Shown here one piece after another: positions 23,201 to 35,195 of a DNA stretch of 64,000 nt (the stretch's first letter is position 1; every line of letters starts with the position of its first letter). Under the pieces are notes generated by a model, which was not told the DNA's origin, made no database searches, and saw nothing but the letters and a program-made list of their open reading frames with translations. Source of the DNA: Litsea cubeba (Eukaryota; Streptophyta; Magnoliopsida; Laurales; Lauraceae); the NCBI GenBank assembly GCA_012931725.1, contig CM022946.1, forward strand, positions 112,245,819 to 112,309,818. The letters run 5' to 3'. The position numbers were made by a program, and so were the translations under genes.

Positions 23201-24931
23201 CATTTGGAGGCAAGAATTGGAGTTTTCCTCATTTCCTTCATCCTCCCTTACTCTTAGTTGACAAGAACCCATCTCCTACAATTCTTGATTTTCTGCTATA
23301 AGTAAGAACTATGCCTTTTCCCATGTTTTGAGTTGAGATGGAGTCAAGAGACTCATAACTACTCCATCCATGCAAGTTCTTCATCATTTTCTAGTGAATT
23401 CTTGGTTAGGGTTTTCAATTTAGGGATTTTGGTACATTTGAACAAAGACTAGTGAAAGAAGGCTTGGAAAGCTTAATATAAGGCAAGTATAAGCTTTAAT
23501 TTGAGATGCATGTTGTATTTCCTAATTGATTCCATCATTCAGATTCTGATTATGTAATTTCTAGCCTATTATTGTAGTCCTTGATGCATTAGAGTGGGTA
23601 ATGGGTATAATGATGGTAATAGGAGTTAGAATTCTGGAAGTGAGTTGAATGAGTGCTGTTGGATTGTGTAGATGCACTGTAAGCTTCAATCTTTACAGGT
23701 TTAGTGTCAGATGGTTGAAATGGGGGGAGAACAAATGAGAATTCCGGAATATGGAATTCTGGAATGGGCGCTCGAGCGCGCAAAGGGCCGCTTGAGCGGG
23801 CACCCTCTCTGGATAGCATCCACTCGAGTGGATTTGAAGCCGCTGGTTGGGGTCCTTTGACCCAATTAAATGAGTAATTACCACCCTTGACCTATAATAA
23901 CCCTCCATGATCCCCCCCCCAAAGATAATTATGGTGCACACCTTAAACCAATAGGTGATTAAGATCTCAAAAGACTTTTATACCTTAGAATGGAACCTTT
24001 AACCTCTTTCCTTTGTCTAGTGGAAAATCATAATTCTATGAATGTTCATTGGAGGCTGAGAACAGTGATAGGCTTTATTCATTAGTCTAACACTATGCCA
24101 TAGGGGTTGGTTTAGAAATTCAACGTTTCTTGCTTATAATAAGTGACTCCAAATCAAGATAGTAGTACGTTGACCATTCTAAAACTACCCTATATTAGAT
24201 GGTGAGAGACTATGGGTAAATAGATTAGACTTAGTTAGTAATATACCTTGATTTCTCTAAATCTACTGCATTTCATATTGAAATTAGATTTTGTCATTGA
24301 CTTCAAATTCTGGTTAATTAATTAGTTGCATCATTAGTATTAATTATGATTCGAATATTCATTTCTAATTCGTTATCATAATTGTTATATAATTGTTTCA
24401 ATATTTGATGGAGATTTGAATTGAGTAAGTATCTGCGTATATGTGATTACTATTTGATTCGATTGTGAACAAGTAAATGTAAAACTTACTCAAATTCGAT
24501 TATTATTCGATTTGGTTGAGTCGGCACTACTTAGCTTCGATCGTGTGATACTCGATGGGTTTAAACTCGGCTTAGTTATTCGAGACTACTGCAATAAGTC
24601 ATCTGAAGCACCGTACCGGAACTCCAGAACCGGATAGCCAACTGAGCCTTTGGGCGGGCCACTAGTGACATCCCAATTAGATTCGCTCTTTATTGGAGAG
24701 GATGTGCTCAATGTAGTAGCCAACTAGTATGTTTATTTGTCATTTGATTCATAAAGCATGATTTATTCGTAATTGCACAATTGCTAGTGCTACTTGACAT
24801 TGGCATCTTTTAATCATTTGTCATTAATTCGAATTTGATATAACATGTGTTACATTATTATTGCCGATACTTGCTAAATCATCGTATTCATAATACTATG
24901 ACTTGGTGTCATAGACGTAGGTGCAGCTCCT

Positions 24932-25047
24932 GGGAGGGAGAGGAGGAGATCCAAGCGGGAGAGGAGGAGACCCAAGAGGTTCCTTCGGGATTAGAGGACC
25001 CAGGAGGGAGAGGAGGAGACCCAAGAGGTTTCTTTGGGATTAGAGGA
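24932..25047 (+). repeat. Purine-rich minisatellite in the solo LTR
   Basis: GGGAGAGGAGGAGA(T/C)CCAAG recurs three times, and the block GAGGTT(C/T)CTT(C/T)GGGATTAGAGG occurs twice at 65-66 bp spacing. Confidence 0.8.
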
Positions 25048-25510
25048 ATGGGCAGCAGAAGGCCTATTTAGTTATTTTCCACCAGAGAGTGATACATGTA
25101 CTACATGTTGGGTTATTTCATAGTTTGTATAGATGATGTCCATGGACGGTGATCACCCTCTTTTGTGGGAACTTACTTGTTAGATGTTGTTATACTTTTA
25201 GTGTAGCTAAGTGCGGTGTATTTTTGTAATCCCTATTTTTGGTGATTATTATAAATCTCTTTTGTATATATGAATGTTAATATGGACCGATCATAAGATG
25301 ATATCAATCATGAGAATATATGAGATGCTTTTAGTATTAAATGTGAACTCAAAGGTGTTAGTGAGCGAGTCTCACATGTGGAAAGCGAAATTTTTTCCTT
25401 CGTAATTTCGTATTTGACCCGAGACATGTATGATCTCACGGGAGTACGCATGTCACATCTCGGGGGTTACCCTTCGCCAGGTAATTTCGGGGCCGAGATG
25501 TGACATATGA

Positions 25511-28500
25511 TTTACTTGTGATGAAGTACAAGAAATACAATATGTAAGAGATGTATCATAATGTTGACATTAATTACATGGTCTTATCTGCCGAATTTTC
25601 TTTTAACTATGCAACGTTCTTAACTTTTGGTGAAGGTGAATCCAAATCTCCAATATCTCAGACGCTTCTTTGATGTCCCTGAATAGACATTTCTTCATCC
25701 TCTTTCTACTAAAACTGATGACTGACGAATATTCCTCTCTTTGTATACTTTCATTGATCATTTCCCGAAAGAAATGAATTACAAATATGAAATTGCTATT
25801 CTAATACTCTCAGAGATGTTCCTCTCTTAATAACAAGGATTAGACAAAATTCTCACCTCTCTTTACAAGTTTTTGTTAACTTGAAATGCAATTCTCATCA
25901 GTTGCTTGTTCGAGAGTCTTCTTCGCTGGTATCCAATGAATGTGACATTTTCGTTAATAAGTACATCTGTAGAAATGGCTAGTGGGCTTCACAACTTTGC
26001 CATTTGCCATTAAATTCTCCTTAACAATGACATTAGTTTTAGTGTTTGAATCTTTTATAGTTTAGCACTTTACTAATACAATAAAAGTCAAATAAAGTCT
26101 CCATTTTTCAGACAAAATATCACATCAAATGCACTTTATTCAAAACTCCTCCCGGCCCCCATCTTAAAAAAAAAAAAAAAAGTAAAACAGCAACTACCTT
26201 TATCCACTAAAATTCAAAAAAACTTCACTTTTCCATACAAAAAACCAAAAAGATTTCATAACAAACGATTAAAAATAAAATACCATCATAACTCACTTAT
26301 ATTTTATTTTTTTTTCAACATCTTTACTTCACCTGACTATATTAGTAGAGTTACCAAACTTGCTATAACTACTTTTTACGGTACAACATTCATTACTACT
26401 AACTACATGACACGTGATAGAGTTTATGAAAACTAATATTCTTGTCAAATACAAAAGGGACTTTTAAGTTTAGCCATTTTGGGGAAAAAATATCTTATCC
26501 ACTATCCAAGTCTTTAAATGAAAGATCAATAAATTAAAAAAAAGTATTCTATCTTGATAGTCATTTTTTTAACTTTAGATAAAGTAACTTTATAGTCTAA
26601 TACAATTACTTATTTTATTTTTTTGGTAGAAAATTGGTTCCGAAATTTTTTTTTATTGGCATAGTATACAGTGGCGGACCTAGGTTGTACTAACCTAGGG
26701 CGGTCACCCCAAGTCGGAATTAAAATTCCCATTAACTTTGAAGGGGACCTTAGAGCAGGGGCAAACCTACGTTTGAGCGATCCTTGCGATTGCCCTAGGT
26801 CGGAATTGAAATCCCCATAGAATTGAATGGGGCATTGGAGCATGCCCCATATGTCTAAACTTGTCACTCTACATATTTCTAAAAAAGAAGCTTTGTTAGT
26901 AAAAAAAAAAAGAAAAAAAAAAAACATTGAGGCAACACATCGCTCTATCTTCTTTGACCTCTTCTTTTGAAACCCTTTCATGCCGATTGTCGATTGAACT
27001 CTTTGTCACCAGTCCCTTTGTGCTGTGTAGACTACTTCATCTTCATCTGCCAAACATATCTTATATAATTCTACCTAATCACTCTATACATAAATATGAA
27101 TGCTTAATTTTTAAAAATAGTTTCAAGCCCTGAATCTCCAAATCCTAATCCAAACCCTAAGACCTATTTATCACCAAATCTAGAGCGTATCTATAAATCC
27201 AAAGATGACTAAATCCATTTCCGTTATCATGTCTTCTTAACCCCACTATGATTCAAAGATAGAATTTCATTTCTATTATCCAAAGGTTGGAGGCTTTGAG
27301 AAAGTTAAAAAGACAAGGACGGGTGCCCTCAAAATATTCTTGTATTTATTTTTTTCTTACACACCCACTCACTTTGAATTTTCTCTATTGGGCATTGATT
27401 TTCGACATATAAATTTAGTGAAATATGATAATGTGAGTTTGAGTATCTAAAATCAAGTTAGAATCATTTTTTATCAATATAATGCCTTATGGTACTTCTG
27501 ATTAACACCCTAATTCCTAACATCTTCATTGCCCAATCTTCAATACCTGTCATGCAACTAGTTGGGCTCCACGAATTGGACACTTTCTAGAGAAAAAAAC
27601 GTGTATGTGCTATTTGGTAACGCGAAAAAAGTCTAATAAAAGAAAATTCAAATGTTAAGTACAAAATTTTTTTAGCCCCATCCAAATGAAAATTCTTAGT
27701 CCACCCTGATAGTATACTTCTAAATTTATCGTGAATGCCAATAGATTTGTAGGACAAGCGGTGAGAGTGAGTCATTCCACAAATACAATTTTGTTTTAAT
27801 CCAAAAAGTAATGTAGGAACTTGTGAAGTGTGAACAAGGTAGAGTGGATATCTTAAATAAATAAATAAACCAAAAAAGAAAACAGAAAAATTCACTCAAT
27901 CATGAGTCCTGTTTTAAAAGTAGTAATCCCAGAAATAGCCATATGTGATTGATATGGATACAAATACAAATGGAAATTGAATAGTCACTCCTAAGTCTTC
28001 TTATCAATTCAATTCAATAGTCATTGATCGTAAATTTCCTACAGGCAAATTGGGGATGGATAGAAAGTCAACGTTGCCCCAGACTAAATGGGGCTACCGG
28101 TTCCTAGGATGCTAAAGTTGAAATCGGTGCCTTGGTAGTGGGAAAGGACACGTATCTACATAAGCTTCAAGATGCTGGCTTGATGAGGACACGCGGCAGA
28201 TTATAACATGCCCACTCCAGTGAGATTCTAGGTTAGCTTACTTACTCTTTCAATCCTAACTATACCGACATGTTAGGTTTCAACTTTCAATTCATCCTCA
28301 ATCAATAGCAATTGTTTTTTAAAAAAAAAAAAAACTATCAATAGCAATTTTAATAAAATATAAATAAATAAAATGACAATAGCAAATCGGAAGTTCAATT
28401 GGATTAGGACCACGATTGGATTTCGAAAGTTAAAGGTTTAAAACTGCGCTACCACATTAGGACCATATGAGATTTATTAGCTCTTCTGGCTTGAAGGAAT

Positions 28501-28991
28501 TAATCTGTCCCAAAGAACAATATCTTTCACAGTAAACTTTGTAAGACTTATCTATAAACATCACCCATCCATGCCTATTCACACAAGCAATCTAAAATGC
28601 ATGTTATAGTCTAACTAGCCAATGCATTTCTAAAGCTTAATTGGTTAGAAAGTGAAAGACGAATCTACTTATATTTTCTTAAATCGAAAGCCGATCGAGT
28701 TTGTAACCCACATGTGCCTATTTAATCGACTTGGAAAATAAACGCTTCTCGGTCTTATTTGGTAATTTTACATGTAAAATAAAGTGTAGTAAATTATCAA
28801 ATCAAGAAAAAATAAAATATAATAAGTTGTGATGATTTTTTATTTTTAGTTGTTTCATATGAAATTTATGAAGTCTTTTTTATTTTTTTTATAGAAAAGT
28901 GAGCTTTTTTGTCTTTTAATAGAAAAAGAAAATTATTTTAATAAGAAAAATTTTGAATTAAAATGTCAATGACGTGACTCCTAAAAAATAA
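25511..28991. other. Intergenic, no gene recognised
   Basis: AT-rich sequence with poly(A/T) runs. At 26690-26860 two diverged copies of a segment centred on (T/A)AGTCGGAATT(A/G)AAAT(T/C)CCCAT lie about 95 bp apart, beside a short palindrome CCTAGGTTGTACTAACCTAGG. These look like remnants of an unidentified repeat. Open stretches at 26610-26981 and 27587-27895 have no recognisable motifs. Confidence 0.5.
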
Positions 28992-29639
28992 GGGGCATTT
29001 GGGCGGAGGTCCCTCAGCTGTTATTTTTATTGCAAACGGTCCATAACATTTTATCGTACTGACGGCAGTCCTTTTGTAAAAAGTAACTCACTGAAAAAGA
29101 CAAAAACGCCCTTGTACACGTCAGCAAAAGCAGAACTCAGACAATTTATCTGAGTTTTGGCAAAGCTTAGCAATAATTCAAATGAACTTCTCTCATTCCA
29201 TTGAGGTTTGGATGGCGTTAGAGTTTTAGAACGACAAAGTGGTCTTCATGAAGTTTTTAGAGGACGTCTTAAGCTTTTCAGAAAGGTCTGGTTCGCAAAA
29301 ATCCGAGTTCGTTTGGGCCTCTAAGCGTTGCTTCAAAGTAAGGCCTGAAAAGCTGATCCGAGATTCCTGTCTTTACCAGTAAACTTCAATGGGCCATAAC
29401 TGGAGTTTTCGAAGTCCAAATCGGGTGATTCAAAACCCTAGAATCATCTACACATCTAGGGCTACAACTTTCATGACAAAACCAAGTCAAGATTTCGTCG
29501 TTATATCATAGAAAAATACCTCACAAGTTGGGCACAATTTCTGGGATTTTTGTCAATCCGTTTTGAATTACCTATAATTTAAGGATTGAATTTGGTGAAT
29601 GTGGGGCGTCAGATGGCACCACATCATATAGCTATTTGT

Positions 29640-29826
29640 TCAAAACTCAAAAAGTTGTCAAAACTCAGATAAATTTGTCTGAGTTTTGCCAGAAACTCAG
29701 ATAAATTTGCCAAGACTCAGATAAACTTATTTGAGTTTTAGAAAAAATTTTCGAAAACTCAGATAAATTATCTGAGTTTTGCAAATTTATCTTTATCAGA
29801 GTTTTGCAAATTTATCTTTGTCAGGG
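29640..29826. repeat. Cluster of inverted CTCAGATAAATT repeats
   Basis: AAACTCAGATAAATT and its complement AATTTATCTGAGTTT alternate at least six times and form several perfect or near-perfect hairpins, for example around 29754-29780. The same word, all in one orientation, forms the array at 61833-62100. Confidence 0.8.
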
Positions 29827-30319
29827 CCATGTGATGGATCGATGGCAACAGGAAGGTCATGTGTTGAAATGGAGAGATTAGGTGTGGAAGTATTGGGTGC
29901 AGGTGTTGGAATGGCGGGCCCATGTATTGGATAGCAAGCGGTGGTGATGGATGTTGGATTATAGGTGGAATGGGACCAGTTTTTGATGTAGGTAGATCGG
30001 ACATGTCCAAAGAAGGTGAGTGAGTAGGAATAGTTAATGGTTCTGTTTGGAGCAGAGTGGCTGATTCCGGACATGAGGTGGATGAAAAATGGATGTTTGG
30101 AAGGGCCAATAGAAGTACTGGATTTAAAGAAAAATCCTGAGAAGGATCAAGAGCAGCATCATTGAATGAAAATGTTGTCTGATAAAAACTACATCCCTCG
30201 ATTTGCAGAGCTCTCTGGTGAAATCCCTCGTTTTTAGAGAAGAAGACGGAAAGGGATCTCTAGGACAGCAATAAAGAAGACGGAAGGTGTGTTATGCTGA
30301 AACTGTTGAAAGGGGCAAA

Positions 30320-31425
30320 TTAGGGGGTGTTTGGAAACAAAATATTTCAAGAGATTTTGTCATATTATATGCTAGTTAATAATATAATTTATGCACAAAA
30401 AAAGGAGGTGTTTGGATAACTTAGAAAGTATATTATAATGTCTTTCTTTCTTCTAAAAACCTTCATATTACATTATTCAAGGATATGCTGTATAAGATAA
30501 TCTTTTGTTACAAAATCTTTTTTATTTCAAAAGAACTCATGGGCAATTATTTATTATAGTGGCTCACTATAAATTTTAACATTTAATGATCCTCATTGCA
30601 ACTATGAATCCTAATATTACATTGGCCCCACAATACTTACAAGTTTAATGTGGGGTCCTATAACCATATCACAATTACATGACCATTTTTAATTATCAAT
30701 ATTATGAGGGTCTTATTAATGTCACACTAGAGACCCTTCATCATGATAACCAACATTAGGTGGGTCCCATACTATCAAAATTAGCTGGGTTTCTAATTAA
30801 TTACCAAAATTGAATTGTGTGATTGTAGTTAGACGTTTGTCATCATTAAATCGGTCCCACTATTTGATAGCTCCCCTTGTGTTAGTATGACTACAAATAT
30901 CAAATGGGTCCCATAATGATTTCTCATAGATAGATTCATCAATGATGCTTGGCATTTGATAAGGTTTTACCAAAAAAAAAAAAAATAGATAGGCTCATTT
31001 GTGATATCACCATTAGATGTATTACACTATGGCTATCAACATTTGGTGGACCTACCTTAATCAAACAGTATTGCTTGGATCTCAAGGTTTTAACATTTAA
31101 TCATGTGATTTTTTAACAATAGTGGGTCCTACCATGATTATTAACACATGTGATTACTAATTAGTGGGTCCTGCATTGGGTCAATTGATTACTTTCATTC
31201 CGTTTTTTATTTAGTATATCATCTTGTGAGTTTTTTTTTTATAAATTGCCAAACACTTCAAAGGTATATTGAAATTTGTAAAAATTGCCAAACACCATAA
31301 GTGACATTATATAATAATATGATACTATTTTATTCTATGATAATGAAATCTTACAATATTTAAACTTGTTGATATTATATTATGTAGTTATCCAAACACC
31401 CCCTTAGATCCAAACACCCCCTTAG
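30320..31425. mobile_element. hAT-like MITE with doubled ends
   Basis: Outer ends TTAGGGGGTGTTTGGA (30320-30335) and TCCAAACACCCCCTTAG (31409-31425) are inverted repeats. A second pair sits just inside: AAGGAGGTGTTTGGATAAC (30402-30420) and GTTATCCAAACACCCCCTT (31387-31405). TAGGGGTGTTTGG-type ends are common in plant hAT-like non-autonomous elements. The interior carries many (T)GGGTCC(C/T)A phrases at irregular 50-70 bp spacing. No transposase is present. An 8-bp duplication was not found. Confidence 0.65.
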
Positions 31426-31475
31426 TCATAAAAATATATGATGTGGCATATTAGGGACCTCTCACCAAAATATCT

Positions 31476-31640
31476 CCAGCTGTCTGCACTAGAGACATTA
31501 GAGAAAAAGTTATTGTCCTTTATACTTTAGAAGACCGTGTTCGAAGACTTTTGCCTAATTTACTCAAAAAACAAATATTTTTGTAGGTGCAGAAAATAAT
31601 GACCCACAATAACTGGGGAGCCTTAGAGGACTTATCCAAC
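31476..31640. other. Short unassigned spacer
   Basis: Nothing recognisable apart from AT-rich sequence between the MULE-like end and the GC-rich segment. Confidence 0.4.
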
Positions 31641-32455
31641 GATGGTGATGACTAGGTACCGTCCGAAAGCCTGAAAGAGAAGAACAAACGGTCAGAGGAC
31701 CCTGGCCTGGGCGGCGCAAGGCTCTCCGATGCCAAAGTCAGTGAAGGAACTGGAACAATGGAAGGGGATGAAGAAGAGAGGCAGGGTAACAGCTCTATTG
31801 GTTATATTGTGCGTACCTTGCATGTGAAATGCAGCTCTTTTTATAGACGATTAGGAAGATATCTTGGACGATATCTTGGCATGGGTCTCATGATTCGACT
31901 GAGAAGTCATGATCAGCCCACGTTGCAATTAATGCGGTCCAATCCAGCCCACTCCGCATTTAATGCCAGTCGGATCAGCCCACGTTGCATTAAATGCGCG
32001 TCACGTTGGGCCAGATCGTGTTGGGCGCCTTTGACAGTTGGGGTACCATCGGATCCGCCCTCGGGCCTTGCCCTGATGTGGCTTCAGCCGCTGGATGCCG
32101 CCATGTCAGTGATCTGGCGAAGATAGTGGACGGCTGGATGTCGCACTTGTGTTACTGGCTCGCCCCCCTATTCCTCCACGTGCCTGAGGACGTGGGGGAT
32201 GAGGGGTGCGAGTGGAAGTTCTTTCGTGCCTCGGCTTTCGTCCGGGCTCCTTCAGCCGGGGTGGAGCTCTCAGCCGAGATGGGCACATGGAGTAGCCGAG
32301 CTCGGCGCTAGCGGCCCGGAGCTGCTTGACTTCGGCCGAGGCCTCTGCCCTGCTAGCCGAGGTGAGTTTGGTGCCACATGGATGGCACGCGGACGGCACG
32401 TGAGAGTGCTTAGTTTCATCTGATGGCTGGGATTAGCTTAATTCTGTGTTCCGGA
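31641..32455 (+). other. GC-rich, probable LTR-derived segment upstream of RVE
   Basis: Base composition rises abruptly. A CTTTTTATAGACG TATA-like site lies near 31836, and three 31-bp units starting CAGCCCAC at 31914, 31945 and 31976 follow, with GCATT(A)AATGC words. This fits the promoter half of a retrotransposon LTR, but neither terminus nor a target duplication could be set. Open stretches on both strands (31758-32423) are likely compositional. It ends about 430 bp before the RVE start codon and contains two CACGTG boxes. Confidence 0.4.
32177..32401 (+). promoter_or_regulatory. Two G-boxes upstream of RVE
   Basis: CACGTG occurs at 32177-32182 and 32396-32401, 490-710 bp before the RVE start codon. 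G-boxes are bound by bHLH and bZIP factors, including light-signalling PIF and HY5 proteins. Both lie in the GC-rich possibly LTR-derived segment, so a regulatory role is only a suggestion. Confidence 0.35.
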
Positions 32456-32885
32456 AATCTCCCCACACAATTTTATTTCACTTTTACTGATCTAAATAAA
32501 GTGCCAGACTAAAAGCCAGAACCAGTGACCTACTGATTGTGATCCCATACCATATTATAGTGTAACTAATCAATGCATTCCAAAAGTTTAAGACCTTAAA
32601 AACGGGAAGAACAATCAAATTAGCAAATTCATAAATGTGATCCCCCACTACTCCTCAAGTCCAATCAAAATGTTGTATGGTTGACAGGTTGCCACAGGGA
32701 GATGAGCACATGGTCTTCATTAAATTGATTTTACATTGGAGAATAGCGACCACACAAAATGGCAAGCAGGTGTATTTCTAGAGAGCATAAAAAAGTGAAG
32801 CAGTAAATGCACTGTACATCATATGCTGTCTCCAAAATCCGAATCCTCCAACTGAAACAAGTTTCTTTACTTTGATCTCTTGGGA

Positions 32886-34525
32886 ATGGCTCTACCAGGC
32901 CTGGGCTCTATGTCGACCACCTCTAACGGCGGCGCTGCTTCAGATGATCCAAACAAGAAGATTCGGAAGCCGTACACCATTACCAAATCTAGAGAGAGCT
33001 GGACTGAGCAGGAGCATGACAAGTTCCTTGAAGCTCTGCAGCTGTATGTTCTGATTCTCTCTCTCTCTCTCTCTCTCTCTGTTTTCTATGTTCTGATTCT
33101 CTCTCTCTCTGCAGCTGTATGTTCTGATTCTCTCTCTTTTTTCTTCATTTCTATTTCTGGGTTGGTGGGCCTTGTTTTCTCTCTGATTCATGAGATGGAT
33201 TTTGGGTCCTATTGTGTGATATGCATTGATTTTAAACTTGGGTTTTGAGTTTTGACTGACAGTGCATTTTGTTTTGAAATATTGAGACTTGGGGTTTATA
33301 TTATCTGGAAGTTGGGTTGATGGAACTTCTTCTTTGTCTGATTACCGACATTTGTTTTGGGTTTTTATCTTTTGACATGTACTGGGTTATGTCTGATTTT
33401 GAATTTTGTTTTGGGATCTTGAGAACTGGGTTTATCTGGAAATTGGGTTCATGGGACTTATTCCATATCTGATTTACTGAGAGGGTTTTGGGTTCTGTCT
33501 TGTGATAATTATTGGTTTTCAACTTGGGTTATATCAAAAATTGCATTTTGTTTTGATATTCTGAGACTTTCTTTTTTTTCTTTATCTGGAAATTGGGTTG
33601 GGACTTACTCTTTATGTGATTATTGCGATAGGTTTTGGGTTCTGTTTTGAGATATTTATTGGTGTTTAACTTGGGTTTTATCTGAAATTGCAATTTGTTT
33701 TGGTAATTTGAGACGCTGGTTTTTTTCTGTAAAGTGGGCTGTTAGGAATGTCATTCTTGAGGTGGGTTTTGGGTCATGTTTTGTGATATGCATTAGTTTT
33801 AAACTTGGGTTCCATCTGAACTGGCACTTTGTTTTGATAGTTGGAGATTTGGGTTTTGAAAATTGGGTTGATGGGAGTTCTTCTCTCTCAGGTTCTTGAG
33901 ATGGGTTTTAGGTCCTGTCTTGCTATATGCATTATTTTCCAACTTGGCCTGTATCTGGAATTGCATTTTGTTTTGATATTTGGAGAGTTGGGCTTCTCTA
34001 GAAATTTCAGTTTTTATTTGATATCATGATGGGTAATGGGTACAGGCTTCTAGTGAAACTTCATTTTTATTTGATGTTTAGTGGCATATATGAAGTGTAG
34101 ATTTAAGATATGCTTTTCGATCAAATGAATCATGAGGTCCTTTTTTTCTTCTCCCTTTAATCCTTAACAAATGATACATGAATAGATGAAACAAAGTGGT
34201 TGTATATTAGAATAAGTGGTTCCGTACAACACCCTGTTTCTAGACAAGGAGAAATTCAAAGGTTCAAGTCTTTTGCTGCTTGCCCAGCCCAAGTGCTATA
34301 CTGCTACTGTTTCCGCTTCACAAATCATGGTCATTAGAATAAGAGGTTCTTTGCACATGGTGCATTTTGAGTGCACAATGTGCTGAAGGTGTGGCGTGAT
34401 TTGAGACTAAAGCCTTGTGCGTTTGATCTTCAAAATTTGAGTTCTGTTGAAATCCTTTGAAATGAAGATAAAAGAAAAAGAGAATCAAATAATGAATCAC
34501 TAGTTGACTAAGGGGTCTCTCTGTC

Positions 34526-34562
<37 letters not shown>

Positions 34563-35159
34563 TAGTGCTACATCGCTGCCGGAAAAGATGCCCCTTTATA
34601 TTTGACTAATTGTGATACGCTATTGCGAAGATGTTCTTCTTTCCTAATTTTTACATAAGTTTAACATTTAAATGCTCAGTCTCCCTCTCAGCGATTTTTA
34701 TGCTTCCTTAATCTAATCCCTAGTCTCTCTCTCTCTCTCCCTCCCTCCCTCCAACGATTGGACTCAACTTTCAGTACGTCCTATTTTATTCCTTGATATC
34801 CTATATCCTCTCCTGCACACTCCTAAAAAGGTTTGTAAGTAAAAACTGGTGGAATGGTTTCAATGTTCTTGCACGGTGGCTTGTTTTCGTTGGATGTAAA
34901 AAGGGGGCAAAAAGCCCCATTCCTCAAGGGGCATTCTCTAGAATCCGAAATATATATAGGCTCTCCTAAGCTCCAACTTATGTTATCCTAAGCTGCTGAA
35001 ACAGTACTGGTCCCACAAATCAAAGTCGACTATCTCTGTTTTTTGGCATGATAGAATTAGAAAATCCAGTTCTAATTGGATTCATCTTGATTCTGGAGAC
35101 GATGATTTGAGGTAGTTTACGATGTAGATGATTTTGCAATCAATTTCAGCTTAGTAGAG

Positions 35160-35195
<36 letters not shown>

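Larger units (their letters stand above)
22591..25505 (+). mobile_element. Gypsy-type solo LTR (2915 bp)
   Basis: It begins TGTTACACCCTGACCC and ends GGGGCCGAGATGTGACA, with perfect 5-bp duplications TATGA (22586-22590 and 25506-25510). Start and end words resemble the gypsy LTR at 14021-16298 in style. No primer site, pol or internal LTR copy is seen, so it is a solo LTR. It holds a 90-bp tandem duplication and a purine-rich minisatellite. Confidence 0.9.
28992..31475. mobile_element. Possible non-autonomous MULE-like element
   Basis: The left end GGGGCATTTGGGCGGAGGTC followed by CCTCA and the reverse complement of the right end (GGAGATATTTTGGTGAGAGG then TCCCTAA) match at about 18 of 25 positions, a terminal inverted repeat. 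Inside are inverted copies of CTCAGATAAATT (29140-29180, 29640-29820), a GC-richer stretch (29820-30300) and a second DNA element (30320-31425). No transposase seen. Target duplications were not identified, so the limits are approximate. Confidence 0.4.

Noticed and set aside
29768..30109. 113-aa minus-strand stretch rich in proline and serine
   Set aside because: Low complexity, inside the MULE-like element, and overlapped by another open frame. No family features.
31758..32423. Several open stretches on both strands upstream of RVE
   Set aside because: Coincide with the GC-rich LTR-like block and overlap in opposing frames without motifs.
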